64,000 nucleotides of DNA from Micromussa lordhowensis. Lineage: Eukaryota; Cnidaria; Anthozoa; Scleractinia; Lobophylliidae. The stretch lies in assembly GCA_964020085.1 (NCBI GenBank), contig OZ026597.1, positions 17,510,109-17,574,108 of the forward strand, given 5' to 3'. A program made the position numbers and the translations under genes. Below, in pieces: positions 36,238 to 48,681 of this stretch. Every line of letters starts with the position of its first letter. Within the stretch, counting starts at the first letter, position 1. The notes under the pieces were generated by a model. It searched no databases and was not told the DNA's origin. It was given only the letters and a program-made list of their open reading frames with translations.

Positions 36238-36527
36238 AATAATTGTATGGGTTAACCATATCCCACGTTGTTAAGTGCCATTCTATCATTTGGCCATTTC
36301 GTGTTTAAAACACGCCTGTTGCCCCCCTCCAAAACAAAATGAGATTTTCAAACATACCCAGATTGTTAGGTGTGGATAGTCAGGGGCAGTTTTCCCCCTC
36401 CAAAAAAAAAAAGGATTTTTTTTAACTCATTTAACTTTCTGGAGTGTTAAGTGTAGATAGCCAGAACTTTATGGCTACATATCCCGATAATTTTGTTCTT
36501 AAATATCCCGAAAATCCCTAAATGTGT

Positions 36528-36680
36528 CTGTCAAGTCATGTCAGTCTATCGGTCACATTGACGGTTCCGGCTCCTGGCGAGCAGACGCTATGTTTTGGAA
36601 CTTCTCGCATTAAACGTGGAACTCCAAACCAAATCACTTGCTCGAAGGCTTTGGTTCTCTGTCCACCAACGAACGATCGA
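36528..36680. repeat. Outlying type B unit, left edge of the hairpin array
   Basis: TTTTGGAACTTCTCGCATTA...GGAACTCCAAACCAAATCAC is followed by TTGGTTCTCTGTCCACCAAC, as in type B units at 41.2 kb and beyond. It is separated from the main array by LINE debris and the 38473 palindrome. Confidence 0.8.
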
Positions 36681-36858
36681 TCAATCAATCATTTATTTTA
36701 ATACGTTACGTCAAAGAGCTAAAAAACTCGTTCAAAATACGAACGTGTTTAAATGAAGTCTATAATAATTACAGCCATATAATATTATTCAAATTTAAAA
36801 CATGTCTAGGGAAACTATAACACTCGTTCTAAAAACAGTTAAAAGCTACAAGCGTGCA

Positions 36859-37161
36859 CTATAAGACGCGTTTTAAAAAACTGCAATCGTGCAGTTTACT
36901 TCTGAAGTCATTAGCATCACTTGAAAGACGCACATGAGAAAGCAAACTGATCCATAACTTAGTTAATGAATAAGTGAAAGAATTCTTCTTAAATTTAAGA
37001 TTAAATTCAGGTAATTCCAAATTCAAGCCCTCGCCTCTCAGCCTATACAGTATATGCCTGTATTTAAAAAGGCTTCCAATATAAGTAGGTCCCGTACCAT
37101 TTAAGCATTTAAAAAGAAGTATTAATGCCTGGTTTAAGCGCCTACAATATAAGGATGTCAT
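36859..37161 (-). pseudogene. LINE ORF2 C-terminal fragment
   Basis: The 100-codon frame reads LLFKCLNGTGPTYIGSLF, then YRLRGEGLNL, then FTYSLTKLWISLLSHVR. This is the post-RT C-terminus of a CR1-type LINE, a different lineage from the fragment at 35343. Only the 3' end remains. Confidence 0.8.
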
Positions 37162-37499
37162 ATTTTACCACAATTGCTGCTAATCTCGCAATCTGATTGG
37201 CTAATTTGCCGTGGTCGATGAGAGTCCATACCACGCTGCTCGCGTCATTGTGTCACGCAATACCTTTTTCAGCTCGCGCTCTGAAAAAAAAAATTTTCTT
37301 TGACTTTAATAATAAATGCTTTAATAAAAATGCTCCTAAGACAGAGTACACTATACTAGGAGATAAATAAATAGTAAATAAATAAAATAGTAATAAATAT
37401 ATGTAAAAGAAGAAACTTATTTACATTTCAAATTTTAGAATAGGTATCTACATTTAAAATTGCCCACTGTACAGTATTTATCCACACAAGATTAAAAAT

Positions 37500-38220
37500 T
37501 TATTGTAGGCCAATCATGGAATTTATAGTGGACATTATACAACTAGTAGAAGGAAAAGTGTCCATAAGTATCGGTAATTTATTCCAGGCTACTATTGAAC
37601 TTGGGTAAAACGAATATTTATAAACATTACAGTTGGACTGAATGTGTCGAAAAGGAAATGCATTGGGAACTCGAGAAGCCCTTGTTAAGGGACATACCTC
37701 AGATGGGAGGGAGATACCAACCAAACCTTGTTGGATTTTGTAAAACATAGATAATTGATGCGAAAGTCTACGTTGTTCAAGAGTGTCCCAACCAAGCTGC
37801 TTTAACATAGGAGTAACATGAGTAAAATTTGAGTAATCTCTAAAAACAAACCTTGCTGCTCTATGCTGGACTAGTTCGATTTGGTGAATATTACGTTTAG
37901 TAAATGGGTTCCACACTGAGCAAGCATACTCTAGTTGGGGACGCACAAGGGTAGTGTATGCCTTACATTTGACATCCACGGAACAATCTGACAAAACCCT
38001 TACTACAAACATTATCACAATGTTGATTCCAATTTAGATTATGAGATATAGTTACTCCAAGATATTTGGTGGAGGCAGATTTGGCAATGACAATATCATT
38101 CATGAGATAATTGCAGGAAAATGGGACAACCTTATTTGTAACCCCTAGATGATAACATTTGGAGATATTAAAGTTTAGCTGCCAAGTTTCAGCCCATTCA
38201 CATAAACTGATTAAGTCCAC
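37500..38220 (-). pseudogene. LINE ORF2 3' fragment with frameshift
   Basis: Two overlapping frames (38220 to 37963, then 38018 to 37500) together cover the RT thumb and C-terminal region: CEWAETWQLNFNISKC, STKYLGVTISHNLNW, then CKAYTTLVRPQLEYACSVW, IELVQHRAARFVF, and a WNKLP near the end. A frame change near 38,000 separates them. This is a truncated, inactive copy. Confidence 0.88.
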
Positions 38221-38472
38221 GTTGATATTGTGGTAAAAACAAATCGAAATGAGCTTAATCGTGCTCTAAACTCTTATCGTTAACGAGTACGCGTCATTGC
38301 TCGTTTCCCAGACATTTTTTTCATATTGTTTCTGTATGTTGAGCGAGTTTGCAAAAGTTTTTGAAAGCAAAGTATGTGGCGTACAAATAGCTCATTTGCA
38401 TAATGCAGCGCGTGCACTTTCAAGTCCGTGTTTAGCAAAGATTTCCTCTGTTATCTTTGATATTGTGGTAAA

Positions 38473-38660
38473 AAACAAATCGAATGTGGTTTAGCGTGGT
38501 ATGTACTCTTATCGACAACGATACGCGTCATCACAGTGGTCAAAATTTGTTGCGGACTCACTCGGCTGCGCCTCGTGAGTCCACAACATTTTGACCACTG
38601 TGATGACGCGTATCGTTATCGATAAGAGTACATACCACGCTAAACCACGTTCGATTTGTT
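38473..38660. repeat. 188-bp near-perfect palindrome
   Basis: AACAAATCGAATGTGGTTTA at the left is inverted at the right (TAAACCACGTTCGATTTGTT). The arms extend about 85 bp to a centre near GGCTGCGCC. A partial relative is at 38225-38290 just upstream. Confidence 0.88.
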
Positions 38661-40626
38661 AAGTAGCCGATAAATCTGCTGTAAAAATACCCCTTCGTTT
38701 TCTGCACGTGTATGTTGACCACGTGTCTCAAATAATATAACTGTAACGTTCGCATTATGTTCATGGTCCACCTAGGGAGCAGGCTCCCTGATTTGGAGGG
38801 AGGGGGGGTTTGCATGAAACGTGACATTACAAACCAGAATTCCTGTTCGCAGGCTATGGTCGGCTATAACACTCTTTCCTCTAACAAATTGTGAATCCGG
38901 TTGAACTTGTCATCTTCTGTAGAAAGCACGCAACAAAACTTCGAGTGACTCAGGTCTAATGGTCACAGTGATAGTCTTCCTGGCGAGCAGACAATTAATT
39001 TGGTTTGCAACTTCTCGCATTAGATGTGGAATTCAAATTAAACCAAATCACTTGTTGACAGGATTTGGTTGGCCAACTGAAACGATAAAATCCAGTTGAC
39101 TTTTTCAGCCACCACTAGTAAAAATCACGCTGCTGAAACACCCCTTTGTTTTTTTACTGTAGTTGTTGACTATGTGTGTCAAATGAGGTAAGGGCGTGAA
39201 CGGCGTTAGCCTGCTCGTAGGCTATGGCCCTCCATCCTTCAACAAACGATAAAAACCGGTTGAATTTCTCAATTACTCCCAGTAAAACGTACACTTTTAA
39301 AAATATCATTCGTTTCTCTGATGTTTGTGTTTACCACACGTGTCAAATGATGTATGTGTAATGGCCGCATCATGTTGAGGTCCTCCTAAGCAGACTCTCT
39401 GGTTTAGAGTTTCCCCCAGGCTATAGCACTCCTTCCTCGAATAAAGAGTGAATCTGGTTTAATTTGTTATCCGCCATCGATTGAAAGCACACAGCCAAAA
39501 TACTCCCTATTCTTCCCACGAGCGTCAAAGCACATAAAACCTTATGTTTACATTGATGGTCGTCCTAGCGAGCAAGTAATCTGGTTTGGAATTTCTCGCA
39601 TGAAACGTGGAATTCCAAACCAAATCACACGCTCGCAGACTTAAGTTCTCCTTCAACCTACAAACGATAAATTAGGTTCAGTCTGAAAGTGTTGAGTTAA
39701 AAGGGAAACATTGTTTGCGTACAGTTCTTGATTTTTGTACAAGTCGGCTCATTTTGGGTGCATGGCTGTAGAAACTGGGGAAAACAATGAACATGGATAC
39801 ATGTAGAAAGAAATTAACATAACTTATGTAAGTTTTGCTGTTTTATCATTATTAAGTCTAATTATTTATAAAATCGCTCAGTACATTTGATCATCCTTCC
39901 ACAACGTAAAACGGCGCCCGTAAAATGTTGTAAACTGTCCAATTACACGCAAGAAGCATGGGCTATGGTTTTGGGGTTGAAATCGGGCCAGCTGAGAGCT
40001 GATCAGAATGGTGAATTTATCATAGTTTACATTAATACTAGTAATAACCACAGGTTAGGAAGTGCGGGCGAGGGCTACGCATGATTTGTTTCACTGAGGT
40101 TAACGAATTCATTGTAAAACAGTGGCGTTGTGTTCTTTTTCCATTTTGGGCATTTATATTTGCAGGGCAATAAAGGGTTGCATAGTGTGGGTGATTGTTT
40201 TCCCTAAAACGAGACAAAGGGACCTAAGAGTGGTTAATTACTGACCTTGTGAAACAGTAACACCAGTTTGATTATACACTAGTTCTATTTTGTGTTGGGT
40301 TTGACAAAATGGTTATTTTTTCACGTTGTACAAAAACACTGTTGATTATAAAATTGACATATTGATTTAGTCAAGGTCATTTGATGTAACCCGACAACAA
40401 CAGACACGGACAGGAAACGTTCCGAGCACAAGTTCACACGCTCGATTTTGATTGGACGGCGCGCCAGCTATGCATGAGCTGCACGTGATTCTTCGACGAA
40501 ATAGACGTCGTCCACGTGATAAAATTGTGTTGTGTGCATTCCAATTTATGGACCGCCACTTCTGCATGAACTGCACGTGATTCTTGACATTCTTAGCTTC
40601 AAGAAGGCGAAATTTTCATATTATTT

Positions 40627-40664
40627 GACCCTTCAACTACATTTTAATGTAGTTGAAGGGTTAA
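40627..40664. repeat. Perfect 16-bp-arm palindrome
   Basis: ACCCTTCAACTACATT is inverted with only TT between the arms. It is in a non-array gap between 40.1 and 41.1 kb that otherwise shows no gene. Confidence 0.9.
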
Positions 40665-43600
40665 AAAGATCATTGACTATGAAAGGTGAAACAGCTATGC
40701 TTTGGTGAGAATTGTCTTCTGCTTGGTGTTGGTTTCTAGCGGTCAGAACGCCTGTGCTCAAATTACTGCTGCTTCGTGTTTGTCTCGCGTGGTCAAAGCG
40801 CCTGTGCTAAAATTACGTCCTTTCATTTCATTGGTTCTTAGTGTCCCTAAGGACAAATATTTGGAAGGACGACTTTTTTTGCTAAATTCGAGTCAAGGCT
40901 ATATAACTGCCGCGCATGCGTTTGAAACCAATGTTGAGATTAGGATTGCGGGCTCCGCTGGTCGCCCGCAATTATTAATAAACCATCCACGTCTTCCTTA
41001 CGTATTTGCTTTTTTCAAATAGGGCTTCGTTAGTTACTACAAAAATCAGTGTTTCTCGTTTCAGCTCTCAAACACTAATATTTTTCAGGCTATTGCCCTC
41101 TTTCCTCTAACAAATGGAGAATCCGGTTCATCTTGTTATCTACCGTTAGTAGACAGTACACAGTTAAGACATTCTATATTCATCCCAAGTCTAATGTTCA
41201 CATCGATAGTCGTCCTGGAGAGCAGACAATCTGGTTTTGAATTTCTCGCATTAAATGTGGAATTCAAAACCAAATAACTTGCTCGCAGGCTTTCGTTCTC
41301 CTTCCACCAAAGAATGATGAAACACGGCTGAATTTGTCAGTTACCGCTAACAGAAAGTAAAATGCAAAAAGAATCCCTCTTTTTCCCATCGAGTGTGTTG
41401 AAGACAGTTTGACAGTCTTCCAAGCGAACACTCTATCTCGAGGCCCAATTTAGAGGGGGTTCCAATATTCTGTGAATTTTTAACCTAAATATCCCCTCTC
41501 CGTTAATTTTAATGTATAACATATGCATCAACAATTTGTTTCCCCAAATATCCCATAACCCGTTAATTTTGAAGCCAAACATCTCGTATCCTGAAAACCC
41601 CCAATACGGGCTCACTCTCTCGGCTTTGAATGTACCATCTACTGCTTTTAGCATCAAACTCCAAATCGTCCTGTTTATCCATTAGTGTAGTCTGTCAAGT
41701 CATCTCAGTTTAACGGTCACATTGACGTTTCTCCCACCAATGACGGGCTGACTCTCTTGTTTGGAAACTCTTGTATTAAACGTTCAAATCTAACCAAATC
41801 ACATGCTCAGAGCCTTTTGGTTCCGCTCCTTCCACCAAAGAACGATGAAACACCAGCTGAATTTCTCAGCTATTAGTGGTAAAAACAGCAGACTGCAATA
41901 ACCCCCCTCGTTTGCGAATTCTTGCGAACAGACAGTTTGTGGTTTGGAACTTCTTATATTAAATGAGGAATTCTAAACCTGAAATCACTTGCTGGCAGGT
42001 TTTGGTTCTCTTTTCGTAAACGAACGTTGAAATCCGGTTGAATTTGTCAGCTACCACTAGTTCAAGCTACACCGCAAACCGTTTTGCTCGTGTGTGTGTT
42101 GACCACGCCGTGTCAAATGATTTAAGTACAACAGTCCTATCCTGTCGAGGTCCTGCTAAGCTGACTCTCTAGTTTGAAGTTTCTCGTATTAAACGTGAAA
42201 TTCCAAACCAGAGTTCCTGCTCGCAGGCTCCAGTAAATGTTGAATCTGGTTGAATCTGTCACCTACCGTCAGTAGAAAGTACACGGCAAAAACACTCACT
42301 ATTCTTCACACCTGATTGAAGGACATAAATCTAATGGTCACATTGATAATCGTCCTATGCTAGCGTGCAGACAATGTGGTTTGGAACTTCTTGCATTAAA
42401 TGTAGAACTCAAAACCAAAACAGTTGCTTGTCGACTTTGGCTTTCCTTTCGTGAACGAACGTTGAAATCCTACACCTGAAAACACCGTTCGTTTTTCTCT
42501 TGTGTGAGTTGACCACGCCGTGTCAAATGATTTAAGCGTAACGGTCCTATCATGTTGAGGTCCTGCTAAGCAGACTCTCTACTTTGGATTTTCTCGCATT
42601 AAACGTGAAATTCCAAATCAGAGTCCCTGCTCGCAGGTTATAGACCTCCATCCTCCAGTATACGGTGAATCTGGTTGAATCTGTCACCTACTGTCAGTAG
42701 AAAGTACACGGCAAAAACACTCCCTATTCTTCACACCTGATTGAAGGATATAAATCTGATGGTCACATTGGTGGTTGTCCTATACTAGCGTGAAAACGAT
42801 GTGGTTTGAAACTTCTTGCATAAAATGTGGAATTCTAAACAAAATCACTTGCTCGCCGGCATTTCGTGAACGAACGTTGAAATCCGGTTGAATTTGTCAG
42901 CTACCACTAGCCAAAGCTACACCGCAAAAACGCCGATCGTTTCTCTCATGCGTGTGTTGACCACGTGTGCCAAATGATTTGAGTGCAACGGTCCTATCAT
43001 GTTGAGGTCCTGCTAAGCACACTCTCTGGCTTAGAGGTTCTCACATTAAACATGAAATTCCAAACCAGGATTCCTGCTTGCGGGCTATTGCTCTCCTTCC
43101 TCCAATAAACGGTAAATCTGGTTGAACCTTGTTATTTACCGTCAGTAGAAAGTATACAACAAAAACACATTCTTCTCATGCGTGTTGAATAACAGAAGTA
43201 AATGGTCACACTGATGGTCGTCCTAGCGAGCAGACAATTTGCTTCGGAATCAGTTCTCGTATTAAAAGTGCAATTCCAAACCAGAATCCTGCTCGAAGGC
43301 TGTAGCCCTCGTTCCTCCAATGCACGGTGAATCTGGTTAACTCTGTCATCTACCGTCAGGGGAAAGCACATAGCAGAAACACTCCCTATTCTTCCCAGTT
43401 GTGTCAAAGGACGTAAGTCTAATGGCCACATTGATGGTCGTCCTATACTAGCGAGCAGGCAATCTGGTTTGGAGTTTCTCGCATTAAATGTGGAATTCCA
43501 AACCAAATCACTTGCTCGCTGGCTTTTGATTCCCTTACCACCAACGAACGATAAATTAGGTTCAGTCTGAAAGTGGTGAGTTTTAAAGAGGAGTACTTTC

Positions 43601-43838
43601 AGCGTTTAGGTCTTGCTTGTTAGACGAATTGTCTCATTTTCGGTGCATGGAACTAGCGGAAAGAACAATAGACATGAATAAAAGAGACCTAAGGCAACTT
43701 ACGTTAGTTTTGCTATTTTTGCATGATTCAATCTGATGACCTATACCATCAGCTTATTGTTGAGCAACCTCACGTTGTTGCACTGTCGTTTTGGGGTGAA
43801 TTAGTAAATATCAGTTATAGTTTGGATTGACTATTTAA

Positions 43839-44318
43839 GCAATAGACCACAAGTTTCTATGGGTTATTTAACAAATAAAGAAGCCTAAGCCGTGTATTAC
43901 ACTGTGATAAAACACGACGGGCATTTGAGAACTCGAGGGAAATGTAGAAAACACGAGCCGCAGGCGAGTGTTTTCTACATTTCTCGAGTGTTCTCAAATG
44001 CCCGTCGTGTTTTATCACAGTGTAATACACGGATTAGGCTTCTTCATTTGCTTTATGATATTATATAGATTTTACGCTCGCAAAACAATAAAACACGCTT
44101 TTTCTATGTTTTATACTCTGATAAAACATGGGTTTTTGACCAATCAGAGCGCGCGCAGGGTGCTATCTATGTTATAAAGGCTGACAAACCACGCGGGATG
44201 TTGGTAGAACACGAGAAGAATTTGTAAATCACGAGTGGTTTACGAATTCTTCGAGTGTTCTAGCAACATCCCAAGTGGTTTATCAGCCTAAAACCCATAG
44301 AAATTTGTGGTCTATTGC
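43839..44318. mobile_element. 480-bp foldback MITE with two internal hairpins
   Basis: The outer ends GCAATAGACCACAAGTTTCT and GGTCTATTGC (44309-44318, preceded by AGAAATTTGT) are inverted copies. Inside are a 163-bp hairpin (43880-44042) and a second hairpin (about 44177-44290). An adjacent dyad (about 44322-44430) shares TTATATAATAA ends and may be a separate element. Confidence 0.78.
43880..44042. repeat. 163-bp palindrome
   Basis: GAAGCCTAAGCCGTGTATTA at the left is inverted at the right (TAATACACGGATTAGGCTTC). The arms are about 75 bp, with a GAGCCGCAGGCGAG centre. Confidence 0.9.
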
Positions 44319-45119
44319 TTTTATATAATAATTCAGAAGACGCACGATTTTCCCATGGGTTTACCGGCACAATAACCCATAGCTGATTGACCAATCAGAG
44401 CGCGCGCATTGATTTGGTTATTATATAAATACTAATAACTCAACCAGCACAATCCTTAGATAACCCTCTTTTTCATGTATAGTACGTCTTTATATATCTA
44501 CAAAGATCAAAGATCCTCTGTTTGCTCTCAAGCATTTTGCACCTCTCGTGATTATGATTGTGCTGTTAAACTGCGATCATATTCTCTCTTCATTTCTACT
44601 AACCTGACGGTAGATTAGTAGTAAGTACAATGCAAAAACATCCTTACCGTCAGTAAAAAATACACTGCAAACACGCCCTTCGTTTTTTCTAGTGTGTGTG
44701 TTCACCATCCAGTGTCAAATGATTTAGTGTAACGGTCCTATCATGTTGAGGTCCTGCTGAGTACACACTCTGGTTTGGTGTTTCTCCCATTAAACGTGAA
44801 ATTCCAAACCACAGTTCCTGATCGCAGGCTATAGTTCTCCATCCTCCAGTAAATGAATCTGTCACCTACCGTCAGTAGAAAGTACACGGCAAAAACACTC
44901 ACTATTCTTCACGCCTGATTGAAGGACATAAATCTGATGGTCACATTGATAATCGTCCTATGTTTGGAACTTCTTGCATTAAATGTAGAACTCAAAACCA
45001 AAACAGTTGCTTGTCGACTTTGGCTTTCCTTTCGTGAACGAACGTTGAAATCCGGTTGAATTTGTCAGCTACCTCTAGCACAAGCTACACCTGAAAACAC
45101 CGTTCGTTTTTCTCTTGTG

Positions 45120-47010
45120 TGAGTTGACCACGCCGTGTCAAATGATTTAAGCGTAACGGTCCTATCATGTTGAGGTCCTGCTAAGCAGACTCTCTGGTTT
45201 GGATTTTCTCGCATTAAACGTGAAATTCCAAACGAGAGTTTCTGCTCGCAGGCTATAGTCCTCCATCCTCCAGTACACGGTGAATCTAGTTGAATCTGTC
45301 ACCTACCTTCAGTAGAAAGTACACGGCAAAAACACTCCCTATTCTTCACGCCTGATTGAAGGACATAAATCTGATGGTCACATTGGTGGTTGTCCTATAC
45401 TAGCGTGAAAACAATGTGGTTTGGAACTTCTTGCATAATATGTGGAATTCTAAACTTAATCACTTGCTTGCCGACCTTGGTTCTTCTTTAGTCAACGGGC
45501 GATGAAATCCGGTTGAATTGAATGTGTCCGGTGTTGACCGCGCCGTGTCAAATGATTTAAGCGTAACATGTTGAGGTCCTGCTAAGCAGACACTCTGGTT
45601 TGGATTTTCTCGTATAAAACGTGAAATTCCAAACCAGAATTCCTGCTCGCAAGCTATAGCCCTCCTTCCTCCAGTACAGGGTGAATTTCGTTTTTATCAG
45701 AGGGCATCTACCGTCAGTAGAAGGTCTACAACGAAACACTCCCCATTTTTCTCAAGAGGGTTAAATTAAGGACATAAGTCTAATGGTCACATTAATGGTC
45801 GTCAGCCCTATTCTAGCCAAGAGACAATGTGGTTTGGAACCTCTCGCATTTAATGTGGAATTCCAAACCAAATCGCTTGCTCGCAGGGTTTGGTTCTCTT
45901 TTTGCCATCGAACGATGAAATCCAATGTAATTTGCCAGCTACCGCCAGTAGGAAAGTGCACCGCAAAAACTGGCACCCTTCGTTTATTCTAGTGATTGTG
46001 TTTACCACGTGTGTCAAATGATATAAGTGTATCGGTCACATTACGCTGAGGTCCTGCTAAGCAGACTTTCTGTTTCGGAGTTTCTCGCATGAAACGCAAA
46101 ATTCCAAACCAGAGTTCCTACTTGCAGGCTATAGCCCTCCTTCTTCTAACAAATGATGAATCCAAATTAACTTGTCATCTACCATAATCAGACAGGAGCC
46201 TGCATCAGTAGAAAGTACACAACAATGACACTCCGGCTATTCTTCCCACCAGCCTCGAATGACATACGGTCTAATGGTTATTGATGGTCATTGATGGTCA
46301 TCCTAGCGCGCGGATAATCTGGCTTGGAGCTTCTCGCATTAAATGTGGAATTCCACAACACTCGACGGCAGGCTTTGTTTCTCCCTTCAGCTTCAATGAA
46401 CGATCAAATCCGATTGAATTTATCAGCTACCATTGGTAAAACTGAAGCTCATTGCAAACACACCCTTTTGTTTTTCTCATGCGTGTAACTGTAGCGATGA
46501 TATCTTGTTAAGGTCCTGCTAGGTAGAATCTGGTTTGGAGTTTCTTGTGTGATACGTGAGATTAAAAACCAGAATTAGGGCTAATAATAAAGGGTTGATC
46601 TCGTTGAATCATAGGGCATCTACCGTCAGTAGAAAGTCTACAGCGAAAACACTCTATTTATTCCAACAGTGTCGAAAAAATCTAATGATCACATTATTGG
46701 TGATCCTAGCGAGCAGAGAATCAGGTTAAGAGTTTCTCGCATAAAACGTGAAATTCCAGACCGGAATTCTTGCTCGCAGGTGAATCCGGTTAAAAAGATG
46801 AAATCCGATTGAATATGTCAGCTATTACCAGGAACAAATACACCACAAACGATCGATAATTGCAGCGGTATCATCGTGTTAAGGTCCTGTTAAGCAGAAT
46901 CTCTGGTTTGGAGTTTCTCGCATGAAACGTGAAGTTCCAAACCAGAATACCTGCTAGCAGGCTACTGCCCTCTTTCCTCGAATAAACGGTAAATCTTGTT
47001 GAACGCGTCA
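45120..47010. repeat. Array block X, copy 1
   Basis: A block of about 1.9 kb that recurs at 50950-52835 with the same unit order and the same internal variants. The offset is about 5,828 bp, reduced slightly by small indels. An example variant is the CTGGCTTGGAGCTTCTCGC hairpin at 46320 and 52143. In copy 1 a short stretch near 46281-46301 (TTGATGGTCA) is doubled. Confidence 0.85.
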
Positions 47011-47600
47011 TCTACCGTCAGTAGATAGTACACAACACAAACACTCCCTATTCGTCCCAGTTGTGTAAGTCTAATGGTCACATTGATGGTCGTCTTATAC
47101 TAGCGAGCAGGCAATCTGGTTTGGAATTTCTCGCATAAAATGTGGAATTCCAAACCAAATCACTAGCTCGCTGGCTTCTGATTCTCCTACCACCAAGCAA
47201 CGAACGGTAAATCAGATGAGTATGGTGAAATTCCAAACCAGAATACCTGCTAGCAGGCTACTGCCCTCTTTCCTCGAATAAACGGTAAATCTTGTTGAAC
47301 GCGTCATCTACCGTCAGTAGATAGTACACAACACAAACACTCCCTATTCGTCCCAGTTGTGTAAGTCTAATGGTCACATTGATGGTCGTCTTATACTAGC
47401 GAGCAGGCAATCTGGTTTGGAATTTCTCGCATAAAATGTGGAATTCCAAACCAAATCACTAGCTCGCTGGCTTCTGATTCTCCTACCACCAAGCAACGAA
47501 CGATAAATCAGATGAGTATGGTGAAATTCCAAACCAGAATACCTGCTAGCAGGCTACTGCCCTCTTTCCTCGAATAAACGGTAAATATCTTGTTGAGCGT
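46920..47600. repeat. 296-bp tandem units within the array
   Basis: ATCAGATGAGTATGG starts at 47211 and 47507, 296 bp apart, and the sequence between repeats almost exactly. The unit is a B-A dimer that lost one linker (the part with CTACCACTAG and the ACCACG motif). Similar shortened units recur at 48660-49230 and 55640-56050. Confidence 0.85.
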
Positions 47601-47814
47601 GTCATCTACCGTCAGTAGATAGTAGATAGTAGACAATACAAACACTCCCTATTCTTCCCAGTTGTGTCTAGGGACATAAGTGTAATGGTCACATTGATGG
47701 TCGTCTTATGCTAGCGAGCAGGCAATCTGGTTTGGAATTACTCGCATTAAATGTGGAATTCCAAACCAAATCACTAACTCGTAGGCTCTTGATTCTCCTA
47801 CCACCATGCAACGA

Positions 47815-48260
47815 ACGATAAATCAGATTCAGTCTGAAAGTTGTAAGGTTTAAAGAGGAGCACTGTCAGCGATCATGTCTTGCTTATTAGACGAATTGTC
47901 TCATTTTCGGTGCATGGCTGTGGAAACTTACGTTAGTTTTGCTACTTTTTCATTATTTAATCTAATGATGTATACAATCAGTTTAATTGATGCTCAGCAC
48001 CCTCACAAACACGCAGGTACACTGCCGTTTTGGGGTTATATCAAACCTGGTAAAAATCAATCAGATTAGCGAATATTATTATAGTTTTAATTGGTTATAG
48101 CAATGACTCAACCAGCACATTCCTTAGGTAACCCCCTTTTTCACGTATTATCTTTAGATACTACAAAGATCAAAGTTCCTCTGTTTGCTCTGAAGCATTT
48201 TGCACCTCTCGTTGGCGCTTAATATTATGATTGTGCTGTTAACCTGCGATCATACCCTTC
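47815..48260 (+). repeat. Tail module of the hairpin array (representative copy)
   Basis: This starts at CAGATTCAGTCTGAAAGTTG and runs through GACGAATTGTCTCATTTTCG and GACTCAACCAGCACATTCC. It has no hairpin. Whole or partial copies follow array segments near 39660, 43555, 49255 (short), 50205, 53985, 56590, 57825, 60590 and 62150, all in the same orientation. The recurrence suggests that array plus tail is the real repeating entity. Confidence 0.8.
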
Positions 48261-48456
48261 ATTTCTACTAACCTAATGGTAGATTAGTAGTAAGTACAAT
48301 GCAAAAACACCCCATCGTCTCTCCACCGGTATCTAGCGTTTATTCACCTCGTTTGTTAAATGATATAAGCGTAAGGCGTACGGCAACATCATGTCACTAG
48401 CCCTACTAAGCAGACTCTCTGGCTTGGCGTTTCTCGCATGAAAGGTGAAATTTCAA

Positions 48457-48469
48457 CCCCCCCCCCCCC
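48457..48469 (+). repeat. Poly-C tract replacing a hairpin's right flank
   Basis: Thirteen C residues follow GGTGAAATTTCAA, where other type A units have CCAGAATTCCTGCTCGCAGG. The same replacement is at 58438-58450, in a duplicated block. Confidence 0.85.
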
Positions 48470-48636
48470 GCCCTCTTCCTAAAAAAAATGATAAATCCAG
48501 TTGAACAGGTCACCTACCGTCAGTAAAAGAACACTACAAAGCACCCCTTCGTTTTTCTGATGTTGCGTCGACCACTGCGGGTCAAATGATGGATGTGTAA
48601 CCGTCACATCATGTTGAGGTCCTGCTAGGCAGACTC

Positions 48637-48681
48637 TCTGGTTTGGAATTTCTCGTATTAAACGTGAAATTCCAAACCAGA
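48637..48681. repeat. Representative type A hairpin, 16-bp perfect stem
   Basis: Left arm TCTGGTTTGGAATTTC (48637-48652), 13-nt loop (48653-48665), right arm exactly complementary (48666-48681). It is used here as the reference for comparing variant stems. Confidence 0.92.

Noticed and set aside
40702..41022. 106-codon plus-strand frame
   Set aside because: No family resemblance and no neighbouring exon signals. It contains an internal near-duplicate (GGTCAGAACGCCTGTGCT and GGTCAAAGCGCCTGTGCT), consistent with repeat-derived sequence.
43132..43506. Minus-strand open frames in the array that repeat peptides such as LVWNFTFNARNSKPE
   Set aside because: The peptide is simply the hairpin arm and loop read in one frame. 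It recurs because the DNA repeats. Frames are 60-124 codons, differ in frame and stops from unit to unit, and have no splice or start consistency.
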